Part shown: in pieces, positions 32,580 through 40,275 of the stretch
How positions within the stretch are numbered: position 1 is the stretch's first letter
How the letters are laid out: each line of letters opens with the position of its first letter
NCBI GenBank assembly: GCA_025351795.1
Contig: JANXVG010000076.1
Span: 1 to 50,441 of the forward strand
Reading direction: 5' to 3'
DNA length: 50,441 nucleotides
Origin: Salinibacterium sp.
GTDB taxonomy: Bacteria > Actinomycetota > Actinomycetes > Actinomycetales > Microbacteriaceae
Notes under the pieces: generated by a model
What the model saw: only the letters and a program-made list of their open reading frames with translations
Told to the model about the DNA's origin: nothing
Database searches by the model: none
Position numbers and translations under genes: made by a program

Positions 32580-33826
32580 GCAAGCTCGACGCGCACTGGG
32601 AAGCGCTTGATCCCGTTGATGAAGTTGCTGCGCAGCCGGTCGAGTTCGCCCGTCTGGTGCATGCCCGTGATGCGCGGAAGAAGGTTCTCGAACATGATCC
32701 TGATCTCGAGTCGAGCGAGCGAGTTACCGAGACACATGTGGGGGCCGCCTCGACCAAACGCCATGTGCTCGTTAGGGCTCCGCGTCACATCCATCTGATA
32801 CGGCTTGGTGAAGATCTCTGGGTCGCGGTTACCGGATGCGAACCACGTGACGATCTTGTCGCCCTCGCGGATTGCCTGCCCATTGAGTTCTGTGTCCCGC
32901 GTTGCTGTGCGGCGGAAGTGGTACACCGGGCTCGCCAGCCGCAGAAACTCTTCGACCGCCCACGGGATGAGCTCGGGCTTTTCTTGCAGCAGGGCGAGCT
33001 GGTCGGGGTTCTGCATCAGGTAGTTCATCGAGTGGGTCATTGTATGGCGCGTCGTCTCGTTGCCAGCGACCACGAGCAGCAGGAAGTAGCTGTTGAAATC
33101 GCGCTCCGACAGCGGAATGTCATCCTCGGGCACTTGGTTGGTTAGCCGAGACACGAGGTCGGTTCGCTGCGTTCCTCGCCGCTCGTCAGCGAGTGCGCGG
33201 CCGTAGTCGAAAACCTCCTGCGCGGCCGGCGATCGGAACGGGAGGAGGCGATACTTCTCGCTCTCCGCGGAGTCGGCCAGTACATCTGCGTGTTCTGGGT
33301 CGGTGTTGCCGACCATGCGATTGCCCCAGTCGATCAGGCGATAGATGTCGGCATCCGGCACATCGAGCATTCGGGCGAGGACGCGAATGGGAAAGTCGGC
33401 AGCGATTTCGGCGACGAAGTCGAACTCGCGCTTCGCGAACGCCGCGTCGAGCGTCGTGGCGGTTAGCCCGCGCAGGAAGGTTTCGTAGCCGGCGATCGCG
33501 CGAGGGGTGAACTCGCCCTGCATGAGCCTGCGCAGCGAGCGATGACGCACGCCATCCGTTTCGAGCATCGACTTGCGCGCCTCGATCTGCTCGGCATCGA
33601 GCTCTTCCAGATTGACGGCGCCGCGCTCGCTCGAAAAGGTTTCGGTATCACGCAGCACCCCGACGACATCGTGGTACCTCGTGAGCGACCAGAAGCCGTG
33701 GTTGGGTGCTTCCTCGTCGTCCCAGTGCACGGGAGCTGACGTGCGTAGCGCGTCGAACGCAGTCCATGGGTCGCCGAACTCAAATAGATCGAGGTCGGCT
33801 AGAGCGACCTTCGTCGGTGTAGTCAC
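32576..33826 (-). CDS. Cytochrome P450
   Basis: This 416-residue soluble bacterial P450 has a GTG start at 33826, chosen because GGAGG lies about seven bases upstream. The I-helix motif is AGNETT (254-259), the K-helix ExxR is at 293-296, and the heme loop AFGRGGPHMCLG carries the ligand Cys365. Electrons probably come from the [3Fe-4S] ferredoxin and reductase encoded at 37878-39262. With the meta-cleavage operon nearby, ring hydroxylation or O-dealkylation of an aromatic compound is a reasonable role. It is the first gene of a two-gene transcript with the decarboxylase, and the 22-bp repeat at 33852-33873 lies 26 bases upstream. Confidence 0.93.
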   Translation of the reverse strand: MTTPTKVALADLDLFEFGDPWTAFDALRTSAPVHWDDEEAPNHGFWSLTRYHDVVGVLRDTETFSSERGAVNLEELDAEQIEARKSMLETDGVRHRSLRRLMQGEFTPRAIAGYETFLRGLTATTLDAAFAKREFDFVAEIAADFPIRVLARMLDVPDADIYRLIDWGNRMVGNTDPEHADVLADSAESEKYRLLPFRSPAAQEVFDYGRALADERRGTQRTDLVSRLTNQVPEDDIPLSERDFNSYFLLLVVAGNETTRHTMTHSMNYLMQNPDQLALLQEKPELIPWAVEEFLRLASPVYHFRRTATRDTELNGQAIREGDKIVTWFASGNRDPEIFTKPYQMDVTRSPNEHMAFGRGGPHMCLGNSLARLEIRIMFENLLPRITGMHQTGELDRLRSNFINGIKRFPVRVELA

Positions 33827-33851
33827 AGCAATCCTCCGTTGGGTTGCACGA

Positions 33852-33873
33852 AATTGTTCGGTAGCGAACAATT
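33852..33873. promoter_or_regulatory. Operator-like 22-bp inverted repeat, site 3
   Basis: AATTGTTCG-N4-CGAACAATT has perfect 9-bp arms and lies between the P450 (start 33826) and the divergent MarR gene (start 33976). It has the same length and core (GTTCGG, CGAAC) as site 2, so both are probably bound by the same protein. Confidence 0.75.
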
Positions 33874-33975
33874 GCTACTTCGACGATAAAGCATGGTTGA
33901 CGCGGGGGGAATGAGGAATCTCGCTCAGGCGCCGACAATTAGAGTGACTGCAGCGCATCCTTCTAAGGAGTTTTC

Positions 33976-34476
33976 ATGGCAGGGCCACACACTCTCGCCG
34001 AAACTGAGCGGCAGGTCGAGACGAAGCTCGATGGGCTCACCCTTGACTATTCGGCGATGGCGGTCACATCCAATCTCTTTCGTGCGGCCAACGCGGTGCG
34101 CAACCACTTCGAGCGCACGGTGCTTTCGCAGAATAACCTCTCGTGGACGGCCTTCGTCGTGCTCTGGGTGGTCTGGATCTGGGAGCCGATCGAGACTAGG
34201 CAGATCGCGCTCGAAGGCGGCTTCTCGAAGGCGACGCTCACCGGTGTGCTCTCGACCCTCGAAGGTCGCGGTTGGCTCGTGCGTGAGCGCAGCACAATGG
34301 ATGGTCGGCTCGTTGTGGTCACCCTGACCGACGCCGGGCGCACGCTGATGTCGACCTTGTTTCCGGCCTTTAATGTCCAGGAACAGCACATAGCGAGCCC
34401 GGTCGACCCGAAAAAGCGAGACGAGCTCGCCGAGATGTTGCTGCTCGTGACCTCGAACGTAGAGAAGTCGACCTAG
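33976..34476 (+). CDS. MarR-family transcriptional regulator
   Basis: This 166-residue protein has an ATG with AAGGAG about six bases upstream. A winged helix-turn-helix occupies about 55-125: IETRQIALEGGFSKATLTGVLSTLEGRGW is the HTH and recognition helix, and RSTMDGRLVVVTLTDAG is the wing. Flanking helices would form the dimer. It lies in the middle of the catabolic island, between the P450 transcript and the ring-cleavage operon. It is the best candidate for the protein that binds the four 22-bp repeats and responds to an aromatic ligand. Confidence 0.9.
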   Translation: MAGPHTLAETERQVETKLDGLTLDYSAMAVTSNLFRAANAVRNHFERTVLSQNNLSWTAFVVLWVVWIWEPIETRQIALEGGFSKATLTGVLSTLEGRGWLVRERSTMDGRLVVVTLTDAGRTLMSTLFPAFNVQEQHIASPVDPKKRDELAEMLLLVTSNVEKST

Positions 34477-34542
34477 CCCTCCGTGCGGCCGCAGGTACAT
34501 GCGTTGGCGCTGTTGTAACGCGCCCGTCAGATTGCTAGGGTA

Positions 34543-34564
34543 GGTCATTAGTATCCGAACGACT
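34543..34564. promoter_or_regulatory. Operator-like 22-bp repeat, site 4 (degenerate)
   Basis: GGTCATTA-N6-GAACGACT lies 31 bases upstream of the aldehyde dehydrogenase start. The right half matches site 2 at 7 of 8 positions and the left at 4 of 8. Support comes mainly from position and the strong half-site. Confidence 0.4.
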
Positions 34565-34595
34565 TAGCGACGAGTCGTCGAGACGGGACCGAGCC

Positions 34596-36086
34596 ATGAC
34601 GACGATCGAACTCGTGGGCGTGGCTGTTGACACTCGGCACTACATCGGCGGCGAACGGGTTGCCTCGGGGGAGACGTTCGCCAACACCTCCCCGATCGAC
34701 GGCACGTTCCTCGGCGACATCGCGCGTGGGGGAGCGGCGGAAATCGGTGCTGCCGTCTCCGCGGCACGCGCTGCATTTGCCGGATGGGCAGCCATGGGTC
34801 CGCAGGCGCGCGGAGCGATACTGCATCGCGTGGCTGACCTCGTCGAGCAGAACCTCGAGACGCTCGCCGCCATTGAGACGCTCGACAATGGTGCGCTCCT
34901 GCGTAGCCATCGACGCGGGGTCATGCCGCGGGTGGCGCACAACTTGCGGTTCTTCGCAGACTGGGCGATCAACGAACTCGGGCATCCCGATCTCGATACC
35001 CGTGGGCACACTAACCACGTGAGTTGGGATCCCTCTGGGGTGGCTGCTCTCATTACGCCGTGGAACGCCCCGCTCATGCTCGCTACCTGGAAGATCGGTC
35101 CGGCGCTCGCCGCCGGGGATACCGTGGTGCTCAAACCCGCCGAGTGGACTCCGCTCAGCGCATCGTTCTTCGCTGATCTCACCAAGCAGGCGGGAATGCC
35201 CGATGGCGTCTTCAACGTCGTGCAGGGCTATGGCGATGAAGCGGGTGCTGCACTCGTCGCGCACCCCGGCATCAGCCGCATCTCATTCACTGGTTCGGTG
35301 CCGACCGCGAAGACCATCGCCCGCGCAGCCGCCGAAAATCTCACGCCATGCAGTTTCGAGCTCGGTGGTAAGAGTCCGTGCATCGTGCTCGGCGACGCCG
35401 ATCTCGAGCTCGCGGCATCCCTCGCCGTCGAGCAATACGACAACGCGGGCCAGGTCTGCCTGTCTGGCACGCGAATTCTCGTGCACGAGAGCATCGCGAC
35501 CGAGTTTATGGAAGCCTTCACAGCTAAGGCTGCGGCGCTCACGCAAGGCGACCCGCGTGACCCCGAGACAGACATCGGCCCGCAGATTCACCAGACGCAC
35601 TTCGACCGGGTGAAGGGTTTCGTCGATAGGGCAAAGGCCGAGGGTGCCGATATCGTCTGGGGCGGCGAGCCGAACGGCGAACTCGGCGGGCTGTACTTTC
35701 GCCCAACGCTCATCGCCAACCCTGCGCCCGGCAGCGAAATCGTCACCGCTGAGGTCTTCGGCCCGGTGCTCACCATGCAGACTTTTACCACGGACGACGA
35801 CGTCGTCGCCCTCGCGAACGGCACGGATTTCGGGCTGGCCGCGATCGTCGTTTCGGGAGACCGTGATCACGCAGAGCTCGTGACCAGACAACTCGTGGCT
35901 GGCACGATCTGGGTTAACTGCTTCTTCGTGCGCGACCTACGCGCTCCGTTTGGCGGCTCAAAGAAATCGGGCGTCGGTCGCGAGGGCGGCACGTGGTCCT
36001 TCGACTTCTATGCAGACATCAAGAACACCGTTTTTGCACCAACCGGCTGGAAAACCGCAACTATCGAAGGAAGTACTCATGGGTGA
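34596..36086 (+). CDS. Aldehyde dehydrogenase (HpaE-like)
   Basis: This 496-residue protein is an NAD(P)-dependent aldehyde dehydrogenase with catalytic Cys288 in GQVCLSG, Glu255 in FELGGKSP, and the coenzyme region ITPWNAPLMLATWKIGPAL followed by VLKPAEWTPL. RGHTNHV and the TPWNAPLML stretch are typical of 5-carboxymethyl-2-hydroxymuconate semialdehyde dehydrogenase (HpaE). That fits the extradiol dioxygenase encoded next, whose ring-fission product would be the semialdehyde. It heads a five-gene operon and overlaps the dioxygenase gene by 8 bases. A role in oxidising a gamma-glutamyl aldehyde (PuuC-like) is the alternative. Confidence 0.88.
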   Translation: MTTIELVGVAVDTRHYIGGERVASGETFANTSPIDGTFLGDIARGGAAEIGAAVSAARAAFAGWAAMGPQARGAILHRVADLVEQNLETLAAIETLDNGALLRSHRRGVMPRVAHNLRFFADWAINELGHPDLDTRGHTNHVSWDPSGVAALITPWNAPLMLATWKIGPALAAGDTVVLKPAEWTPLSASFFADLTKQAGMPDGVFNVVQGYGDEAGAALVAHPGISRISFTGSVPTAKTIARAAAENLTPCSFELGGKSPCIVLGDADLELAASLAVEQYDNAGQVCLSGTRILVHESIATEFMEAFTAKAAALTQGDPRDPETDIGPQIHQTHFDRVKGFVDRAKAEGADIVWGGEPNGELGGLYFRPTLIANPAPGSEIVTAEVFGPVLTMQTFTTDDDVVALANGTDFGLAAIVVSGDRDHAELVTRQLVAGTIWVNCFFVRDLRAPFGGSKKSGVGREGGTWSFDFYADIKNTVFAPTGWKTATIEGSTHG

Positions 36087-36990
36087 AGTAGTTGGGGTGG
36101 GCCTGATCGCGCACGTTCCCACGATCATGCTGCCGAAAGAGACTCGTATGGAGCTCAACGAAGGCAAAGACTCGACACTCGTCGCGGGCCTCGAGAAGCT
36201 CCGCAAAGATGTCTTTGAGTCAGTCGACTATGACACCGTCGTCGTGTTCGACAGTCATTGGGCCACTACCGTCGAGTTCGTCGTGTCATCGCACGAGCGT
36301 CGTCACGGACTGTTCACCTCGGAGGAGCTTCCGCGCGGAATGCACGCCGTGCCATTCGACTATCGGGGCGACCCCGAGCTCGCCGAGCTCATGAGTGAAG
36401 CCGCCGAGAAGAATGGAACGTGGATCACCCCGATCGACGATCCGGATCTTCCGGTCATGTACGCGACCATCAACCTCTGGAAGTTCCTCGGTGAGGGGCT
36501 TCCCGACAAGAAGTGGGTAAGTGTCTCCCTCTGCCAGACGGCGACCGACGAAGACTTCCTGCGCGCCGGGCGAGCGATCGGGGAAGCTATCGCTCAGAGC
36601 GACCGCCGGGTGATCTTGTTGGCGTCTGGGGCTCTGTCGCACACTTTTCATAAGCTGCGCGAGTTGCGCAAGCACGAGATGGCCGACCCGAGCAACATCT
36701 TCTCCAAGGAGGCGCTCAACGCTGACTACGAACGCCTCGACTGGTTCGCGGGGGGTGACCACGCGCGGGTACTCGAGACAATGCCAGCCTTCCACCGAGT
36801 GCGCCCCGAGGCGATGTTCGGCCACTGGCTGCTTGCCATCGGAGCGATCGGTGAAGAGGCGTGCACCGCACCAGGAATCCAGTACAGCGACTACGAGAAC
36901 TCGATCGGTACCGGTCAGGTGCACGTCTGGTTTCCCCAGCCTGCCGGGGGCTTCCCTCGTGCGAAAGACCTCACCCTCAGCCGTGAGTGA
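36079..36990 (+). CDS. Class III extradiol ring-cleavage dioxygenase (LigB / HpaD-like)
   Basis: This 303-residue protein has an ATG with GAAGGAA about six bases upstream, inside the end of the dehydrogenase gene. It belongs to the LigB superfamily of Fe(II) dioxygenases. Likely metal or active-site His residues are in GLIAHVPTIM near the N-terminus, in FDSHWATT and in ALSHTFHKL. The C-terminal FGHWLLAIGAIGEE is characteristic. The nearest functional type is 3,4-dihydroxyphenylacetate 2,3-dioxygenase, supported by the HpaE- and HpaG-like neighbours. It would open a catechol ring next to the hydroxyls using molecular oxygen. Confidence 0.88.
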   Translation: MGEVVGVGLIAHVPTIMLPKETRMELNEGKDSTLVAGLEKLRKDVFESVDYDTVVVFDSHWATTVEFVVSSHERRHGLFTSEELPRGMHAVPFDYRGDPELAELMSEAAEKNGTWITPIDDPDLPVMYATINLWKFLGEGLPDKKWVSVSLCQTATDEDFLRAGRAIGEAIAQSDRRVILLASGALSHTFHKLRELRKHEMADPSNIFSKEALNADYERLDWFAGGDHARVLETMPAFHRVRPEAMFGHWLLAIGAIGEEACTAPGIQYSDYENSIGTGQVHVWFPQPAGGFPRAKDLTLSRE

Positions 36991-36999
36991 CGACCTTAC

Positions 37000-37881
37000 G
37001 TGACTGAGTTGCGGCGCATAGTGCTCGACGGGTATGCCACCCAGGTCGAGCGCCACGGCGACACCCTCGTGGCCCGAGATGGCAGGCAGTTGGGCATCGA
37101 GAACGCCGTGCATCTGCCGCCGAGCGAGCCGACCAAAATTGTTGCGGTTCACCTGAACTACGCGAGCCGTACCGACGAATTCATGACCAAACTCCCCGCT
37201 GCGCCCACGTACTTTCACAAGCCCATCTCGGCTCTGAACTCGCACCGTGGTGCCGTGGTACGACCGGTTGGCTGCCGATGGCTCAACTTTGAGGGCGAGA
37301 TCGTGATTGTGATCGGGCGCACCTGCCGCAATGTCTCCCCCGAAGAGGCAAGCGACTACATCGCGGGCTACACGATCGGCAACGACTTCGGTCTGCACGA
37401 CTTTCGCGACACGGATGCTGGCTCGATGCTGCGGGTAAAGGGCAGCGACACGCTGGCCCCGGTCGGCCCCGGTCTGGTCACCGATTGGGACTTTCGCGGT
37501 AAGCGCCTTCGTACCATCGTGAACGGCGAAGTGCGACAAGACGACACCACAGACAACATGCAGTGGGACATGAACTACCTCGTCGCAGACATCGCGCGAA
37601 CGATCACCCTCGTTCCGGGCGATCTGCTGTTTACCGGCACCCCCGCGTTCTCGCGCCCGGTGGAACCCGGTGACGTTGTGGAGGTCGAGGTGGAAGGACT
37701 CGGCACTCTCTCCAACACCATTGTCGAAGGCCCCGCGGGCATTCGTAGCGACGTCGGTGCTCAGCCGACGTCGAGCGAAGAAGTGGTTTCGACGGCGCTC
37801 GGCGGCGACTGGGAGTTTCGTGGCATCCGTACCCCCAGCAAGGACTTGTACCCTTCAACCGTGGAAGAAAACACCCGATGA
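37000..37881 (+). CDS. Fumarylacetoacetate hydrolase-family enzyme (HpaG-like)
   Basis: This 293-residue protein has a GTG start nine bases after the dioxygenase stop. The FAH fold shows LNFEGEIVIVIGR (metal-binding Glu pair), NDFGLHDFR, MLRVKGSDTLAPVGP and GDLLFTGTPAFSRPVEPGD. In homoprotocatechuate pathways this family supplies the isomerase/decarboxylase HpaG, acting after ring opening and semialdehyde oxidation. Its stop overlaps the ferredoxin ATG by 4 bases. The N-terminal 45 residues are longer than the minimal FAH fold and may be a small regulatory or dimer segment. Confidence 0.85.
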   Translation: MTELRRIVLDGYATQVERHGDTLVARDGRQLGIENAVHLPPSEPTKIVAVHLNYASRTDEFMTKLPAAPTYFHKPISALNSHRGAVVRPVGCRWLNFEGEIVIVIGRTCRNVSPEEASDYIAGYTIGNDFGLHDFRDTDAGSMLRVKGSDTLAPVGPGLVTDWDFRGKRLRTIVNGEVRQDDTTDNMQWDMNYLVADIARTITLVPGDLLFTGTPAFSRPVEPGDVVEVEVEGLGTLSNTIVEGPAGIRSDVGAQPTSSEEVVSTALGGDWEFRGIRTPSKDLYPSTVEENTR

Positions 37882-38069
37882 TCAAAATCCAGGTCGACAT
37901 GGATACCTGCCAGCATTACGGGCAGTGCGTGTTCGAGGCGCCGAAAATTTTCCACCTCAATGATGACGACAAGCTCGAGTACCTCGCAGAGGTCGATGAC
38001 GACGAACGCGGTAACGTCGAGGCGGCCGTCGATGTCTGCCCCATGCAGGCCATTCGCATCGTCGAATGA
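37878..38069 (+). CDS. [3Fe-4S] ferredoxin, P450 redox partner type
   Basis: This 63-residue protein has cysteines at 11, 17 and 54 (CP). The pattern C-x2-Y-x2-C has Tyr14 where a [4Fe-4S] ferredoxin would carry Cys, so a [3Fe-4S] cluster is expected. Ferredoxins of this kind deliver electrons to actinobacterial P450s. ATGA overlaps link it to the genes on both sides. The P450 it probably serves is on the divergent transcript at 32576-33826, in the same apparent regulon. Confidence 0.93.
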   Translation: MIKIQVDMDTCQHYGQCVFEAPKIFHLNDDDKLEYLAEVDDDERGNVEAAVDVCPMQAIRIVE

Positions 38070-39262
38070 CCACCGCGCCCGTCGTCATCGTCGGGGCGTC
38101 GATGGGTGGCCTGCGCACAGCAGAGGCACTGCGCCGCGCCGGCTATTCGGGGCCGATCACTATCATCGGCGATGAAGTTCATGCCCCGTACAATCGCCCG
38201 CCACTCTCCAAAGAGGTGCTGTCGACCGAGGTGACCCACGAGGCCGTAGCATTTCCGGCCAGGGCCGCCACAGCAGACGTCGAGTGGATGCTCGGCCGTC
38301 GAGTAGTTAGCGCAAATCTCGAGGCGCACACCGTTACGACCGCAGACGGTGCCGTCGTGCCCTATCGTGCGCTGGTTGTCGCCACCGGGCTGCGGCCCAG
38401 ACGCCTTCCCGTGCCACCGCTGGCCGGCCGCCACGCCGTGCGCACACTCGACGACGCCATGGCTCTGCGCACCGAGCTCATTCCGGGAGCACGAGTGGTT
38501 GTCGTCGGCTCCGGTTTCATCGGCTGCGAGGTCGCGGCTACCGCTATGAAACTCGGATGCGCGGTGACAATCGTTTCGCCGAGCGCCGAGCCGCTCATCC
38601 GCCCGCTCGGTCGAATGCTGGGAGCAGAACTGCGCAGGCGTCACGAGGCGAGCGGTATCGCGTTTCGCATGGGGCGCACTGTCGCGGCGCTCGAAGGGGG
38701 CAGCGTGCTCACCGGCGTCGTGCTCGACGACGGAACATCGCTTGACGCCGATGTTGTGATCGAGGCTCTTGGTTCAGAAGCGAACACGGAATGGCTCGAC
38801 GGAAGCGGTCTCGATGTCTCGGACGGCGTACTCGTCGATGACGCGATGCGCGCGATCGGTGCAGACAATACGGTTCGCGACGATGTCTTCGCGGTCGGTG
38901 ACGTTGCCCGTTTTCCCAATCGCATGTTCGATGCTGAGCCGAGACGAATCGAACATTGGAACATTCCAACCGACACGGGCAAACGGGCCGGCGCCGTTCT
39001 CGCGGCGCAGCTCGCGGGCACCGCAGACGAACCTGTTTCACAATCATTCACGCCGATGCCAGCGTTCTGGTCGATCCAACTCAACGTTGACCTACAGGCA
39101 TACGGACTTCCCGGGCTCGCCGACTCTGAGCGCGTGCTCGAGGGCGACCTGGCCGGCGACGTCATCATCGGCTACTACCGTCGCGAGACCCTCGTCGGGG
39201 TAGTTGGCCTCGGAATGAAGGCTGCTCTTGTGCCGTACCGCAGACAGATCGCCGGCGACTAG
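38066..39262 (+). CDS. FAD-dependent ferredoxin reductase
   Basis: This 398-residue protein has an N-terminal FAD-binding Rossmann motif (VVIVGASMGGLRTAEAL, about 6-22), the NRPPLSKE segment, the NAD(P)H-binding motif VVVVGSGFIGCEVA (about 147-160) and the second FAD motif DDVFAVGDVARFP (about 272-284). It would pass electrons from NAD(P)H to the adjacent [3Fe-4S] ferredoxin and on to the P450. It is the last gene of the ring-cleavage operon, and no hairpin terminator was seen after it. Confidence 0.92.
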   Translation: MTTAPVVIVGASMGGLRTAEALRRAGYSGPITIIGDEVHAPYNRPPLSKEVLSTEVTHEAVAFPARAATADVEWMLGRRVVSANLEAHTVTTADGAVVPYRALVVATGLRPRRLPVPPLAGRHAVRTLDDAMALRTELIPGARVVVVGSGFIGCEVAATAMKLGCAVTIVSPSAEPLIRPLGRMLGAELRRRHEASGIAFRMGRTVAALEGGSVLTGVVLDDGTSLDADVVIEALGSEANTEWLDGSGLDVSDGVLVDDAMRAIGADNTVRDDVFAVGDVARFPNRMFDAEPRRIEHWNIPTDTGKRAGAVLAAQLAGTADEPVSQSFTPMPAFWSIQLNVDLQAYGLPGLADSERVLEGDLAGDVIIGYYRRETLVGVVGLGMKAALVPYRRQIAGD

Positions 39263-39342
39263 CAGTGCCTCTCGTTCTCGCGCAGTGGGTTAAGCGCGCT
39301 CCAGCCCTCGCGGTCGTCTCCCAGCGGTCACACGGGCACCCG

Positions 39343-39348
39343 TAGGCT
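39343..39348 (+). promoter_or_regulatory. -10 hexamer for the nitrilase-family gene
   Basis: TAGGCT lies six bases before the ATG at 39355, leaderless geometry. Confidence 0.4.
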
Positions 39349-39354
39349 GTTCGC

Positions 39355-40158
39355 ATGACCGATGTCTTCGTTGCTGTTGCCCAGTTTGCCCCAGGGCAGG
39401 ATGCTGCAACGAACCTGCAGACGATCCGCGTGCTCGCGGCAACGGCGGTTGCCCGCGGCGCCGGGCTGGTGGTGTTTCCGGAGTATTCGTCGTGGTTCTC
39501 GGCCGAGCTGGGGCAAACATCCGTCGATGCCGCCCAGCCCCTTGATGGGCCGTTCGTGCGGGCGGTCGCCGCGCTGGCGAAAGAGCTGGGCATTCACATC
39601 GTCGCGGGGATGCTTGAGAAGACGAGTGACGCCCACCGCTTCTCGAACACCCTCGTCGCGATCGACGCGAGCGGCGACGTCGTTGCCACGTACCGCAAGC
39701 TGCATCTGTATGACGCGTTCGGGGCGCGCGAGTCCGACTGGGTGATACCAGGCGAGAGTGAACCGCCGGAGACCTTCGCATGGTGCGGCTTCACGGTGGG
39801 CATGCAGACCTGTTACGACATCCGCTTTCCTGAGGTCACCCGCCGTCTCGTAGATGTTGGAGTCGATCTGGTTGTCGTTCCTTCTGAGTGGGTGCGCGGC
39901 CCGCTCAAGGAGCACCACTGGCGCACTCTCGTGACGGCGCGCGCCCTCGAGAATGTGCTCTACATTGCAGCGGCCGACCACGCGCCGCCGGTTGGTGTTG
40001 GTAACAGCATGGTGGTCGACCCGATGGGTGTCGAACTCGCAACGATCGGCGATACGACGGATGTCGCCGTGGCTCACGTTTCTCTCGACCGGATCGCCGC
40101 CGTGCGTGACCTCAACCCTGCCCTCGCCGTGCGACGATTTGGGGTACACCCGTTGTAA
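39355..40158 (+). CDS. Carbon-nitrogen hydrolase (nitrilase superfamily)
   Basis: This 267-residue protein has the Glu43-Lys115-Cys153 triad in FPEYSS, YRKLHLYDAF and MQTCYDIRFPE. The layout is that of the amidase and omega-amidase branch acting on small amides rather than nitriles. It has its own likely leaderless promoter, and no 22-bp repeat precedes it, so membership of the neighbouring catabolic regulon is not shown. A role in releasing ammonia from an amide intermediate is possible. It stands alone between the ring-cleavage operon and the signalling operon. Confidence 0.88.
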   Translation: MTDVFVAVAQFAPGQDAATNLQTIRVLAATAVARGAGLVVFPEYSSWFSAELGQTSVDAAQPLDGPFVRAVAALAKELGIHIVAGMLEKTSDAHRFSNTLVAIDASGDVVATYRKLHLYDAFGARESDWVIPGESEPPETFAWCGFTVGMQTCYDIRFPEVTRRLVDVGVDLVVVPSEWVRGPLKEHHWRTLVTARALENVLYIAAADHAPPVGVGNSMVVDPMGVELATIGDTTDVAVAHVSLDRIAAVRDLNPALAVRRFGVHPL

Positions 40159-40241
40159 CGAGCTCGTGCCGTGACCACGGTTAGCGGCCGGCGCCCACGT
40201 ATGGGGGGTTCGAGAACTGCCCGATTCGGCAGGCTCACGCG

Positions 40242-40247
40242 TATCGT
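40242..40247 (+). promoter_or_regulatory. Candidate -10 for the first receiver-PIG-L gene
   Basis: TATCGT lies 28 bases before the ATG at 40276, leaving room for the GAGGGGA ribosome-binding site at 40265-40270. No good -35 element was found. Confidence 0.25.
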
Positions 40248-40275
40248 GGTCAGCATCGTCGCTGAGGGGAACCCG

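Noticed and set aside
40217-40233. Terminator hairpin after the nitrilase gene
   Set aside because: A 5-bp stem (CTGCC/GGCAG) without a T-run is too weak and lies more than 55 bases from the stop.
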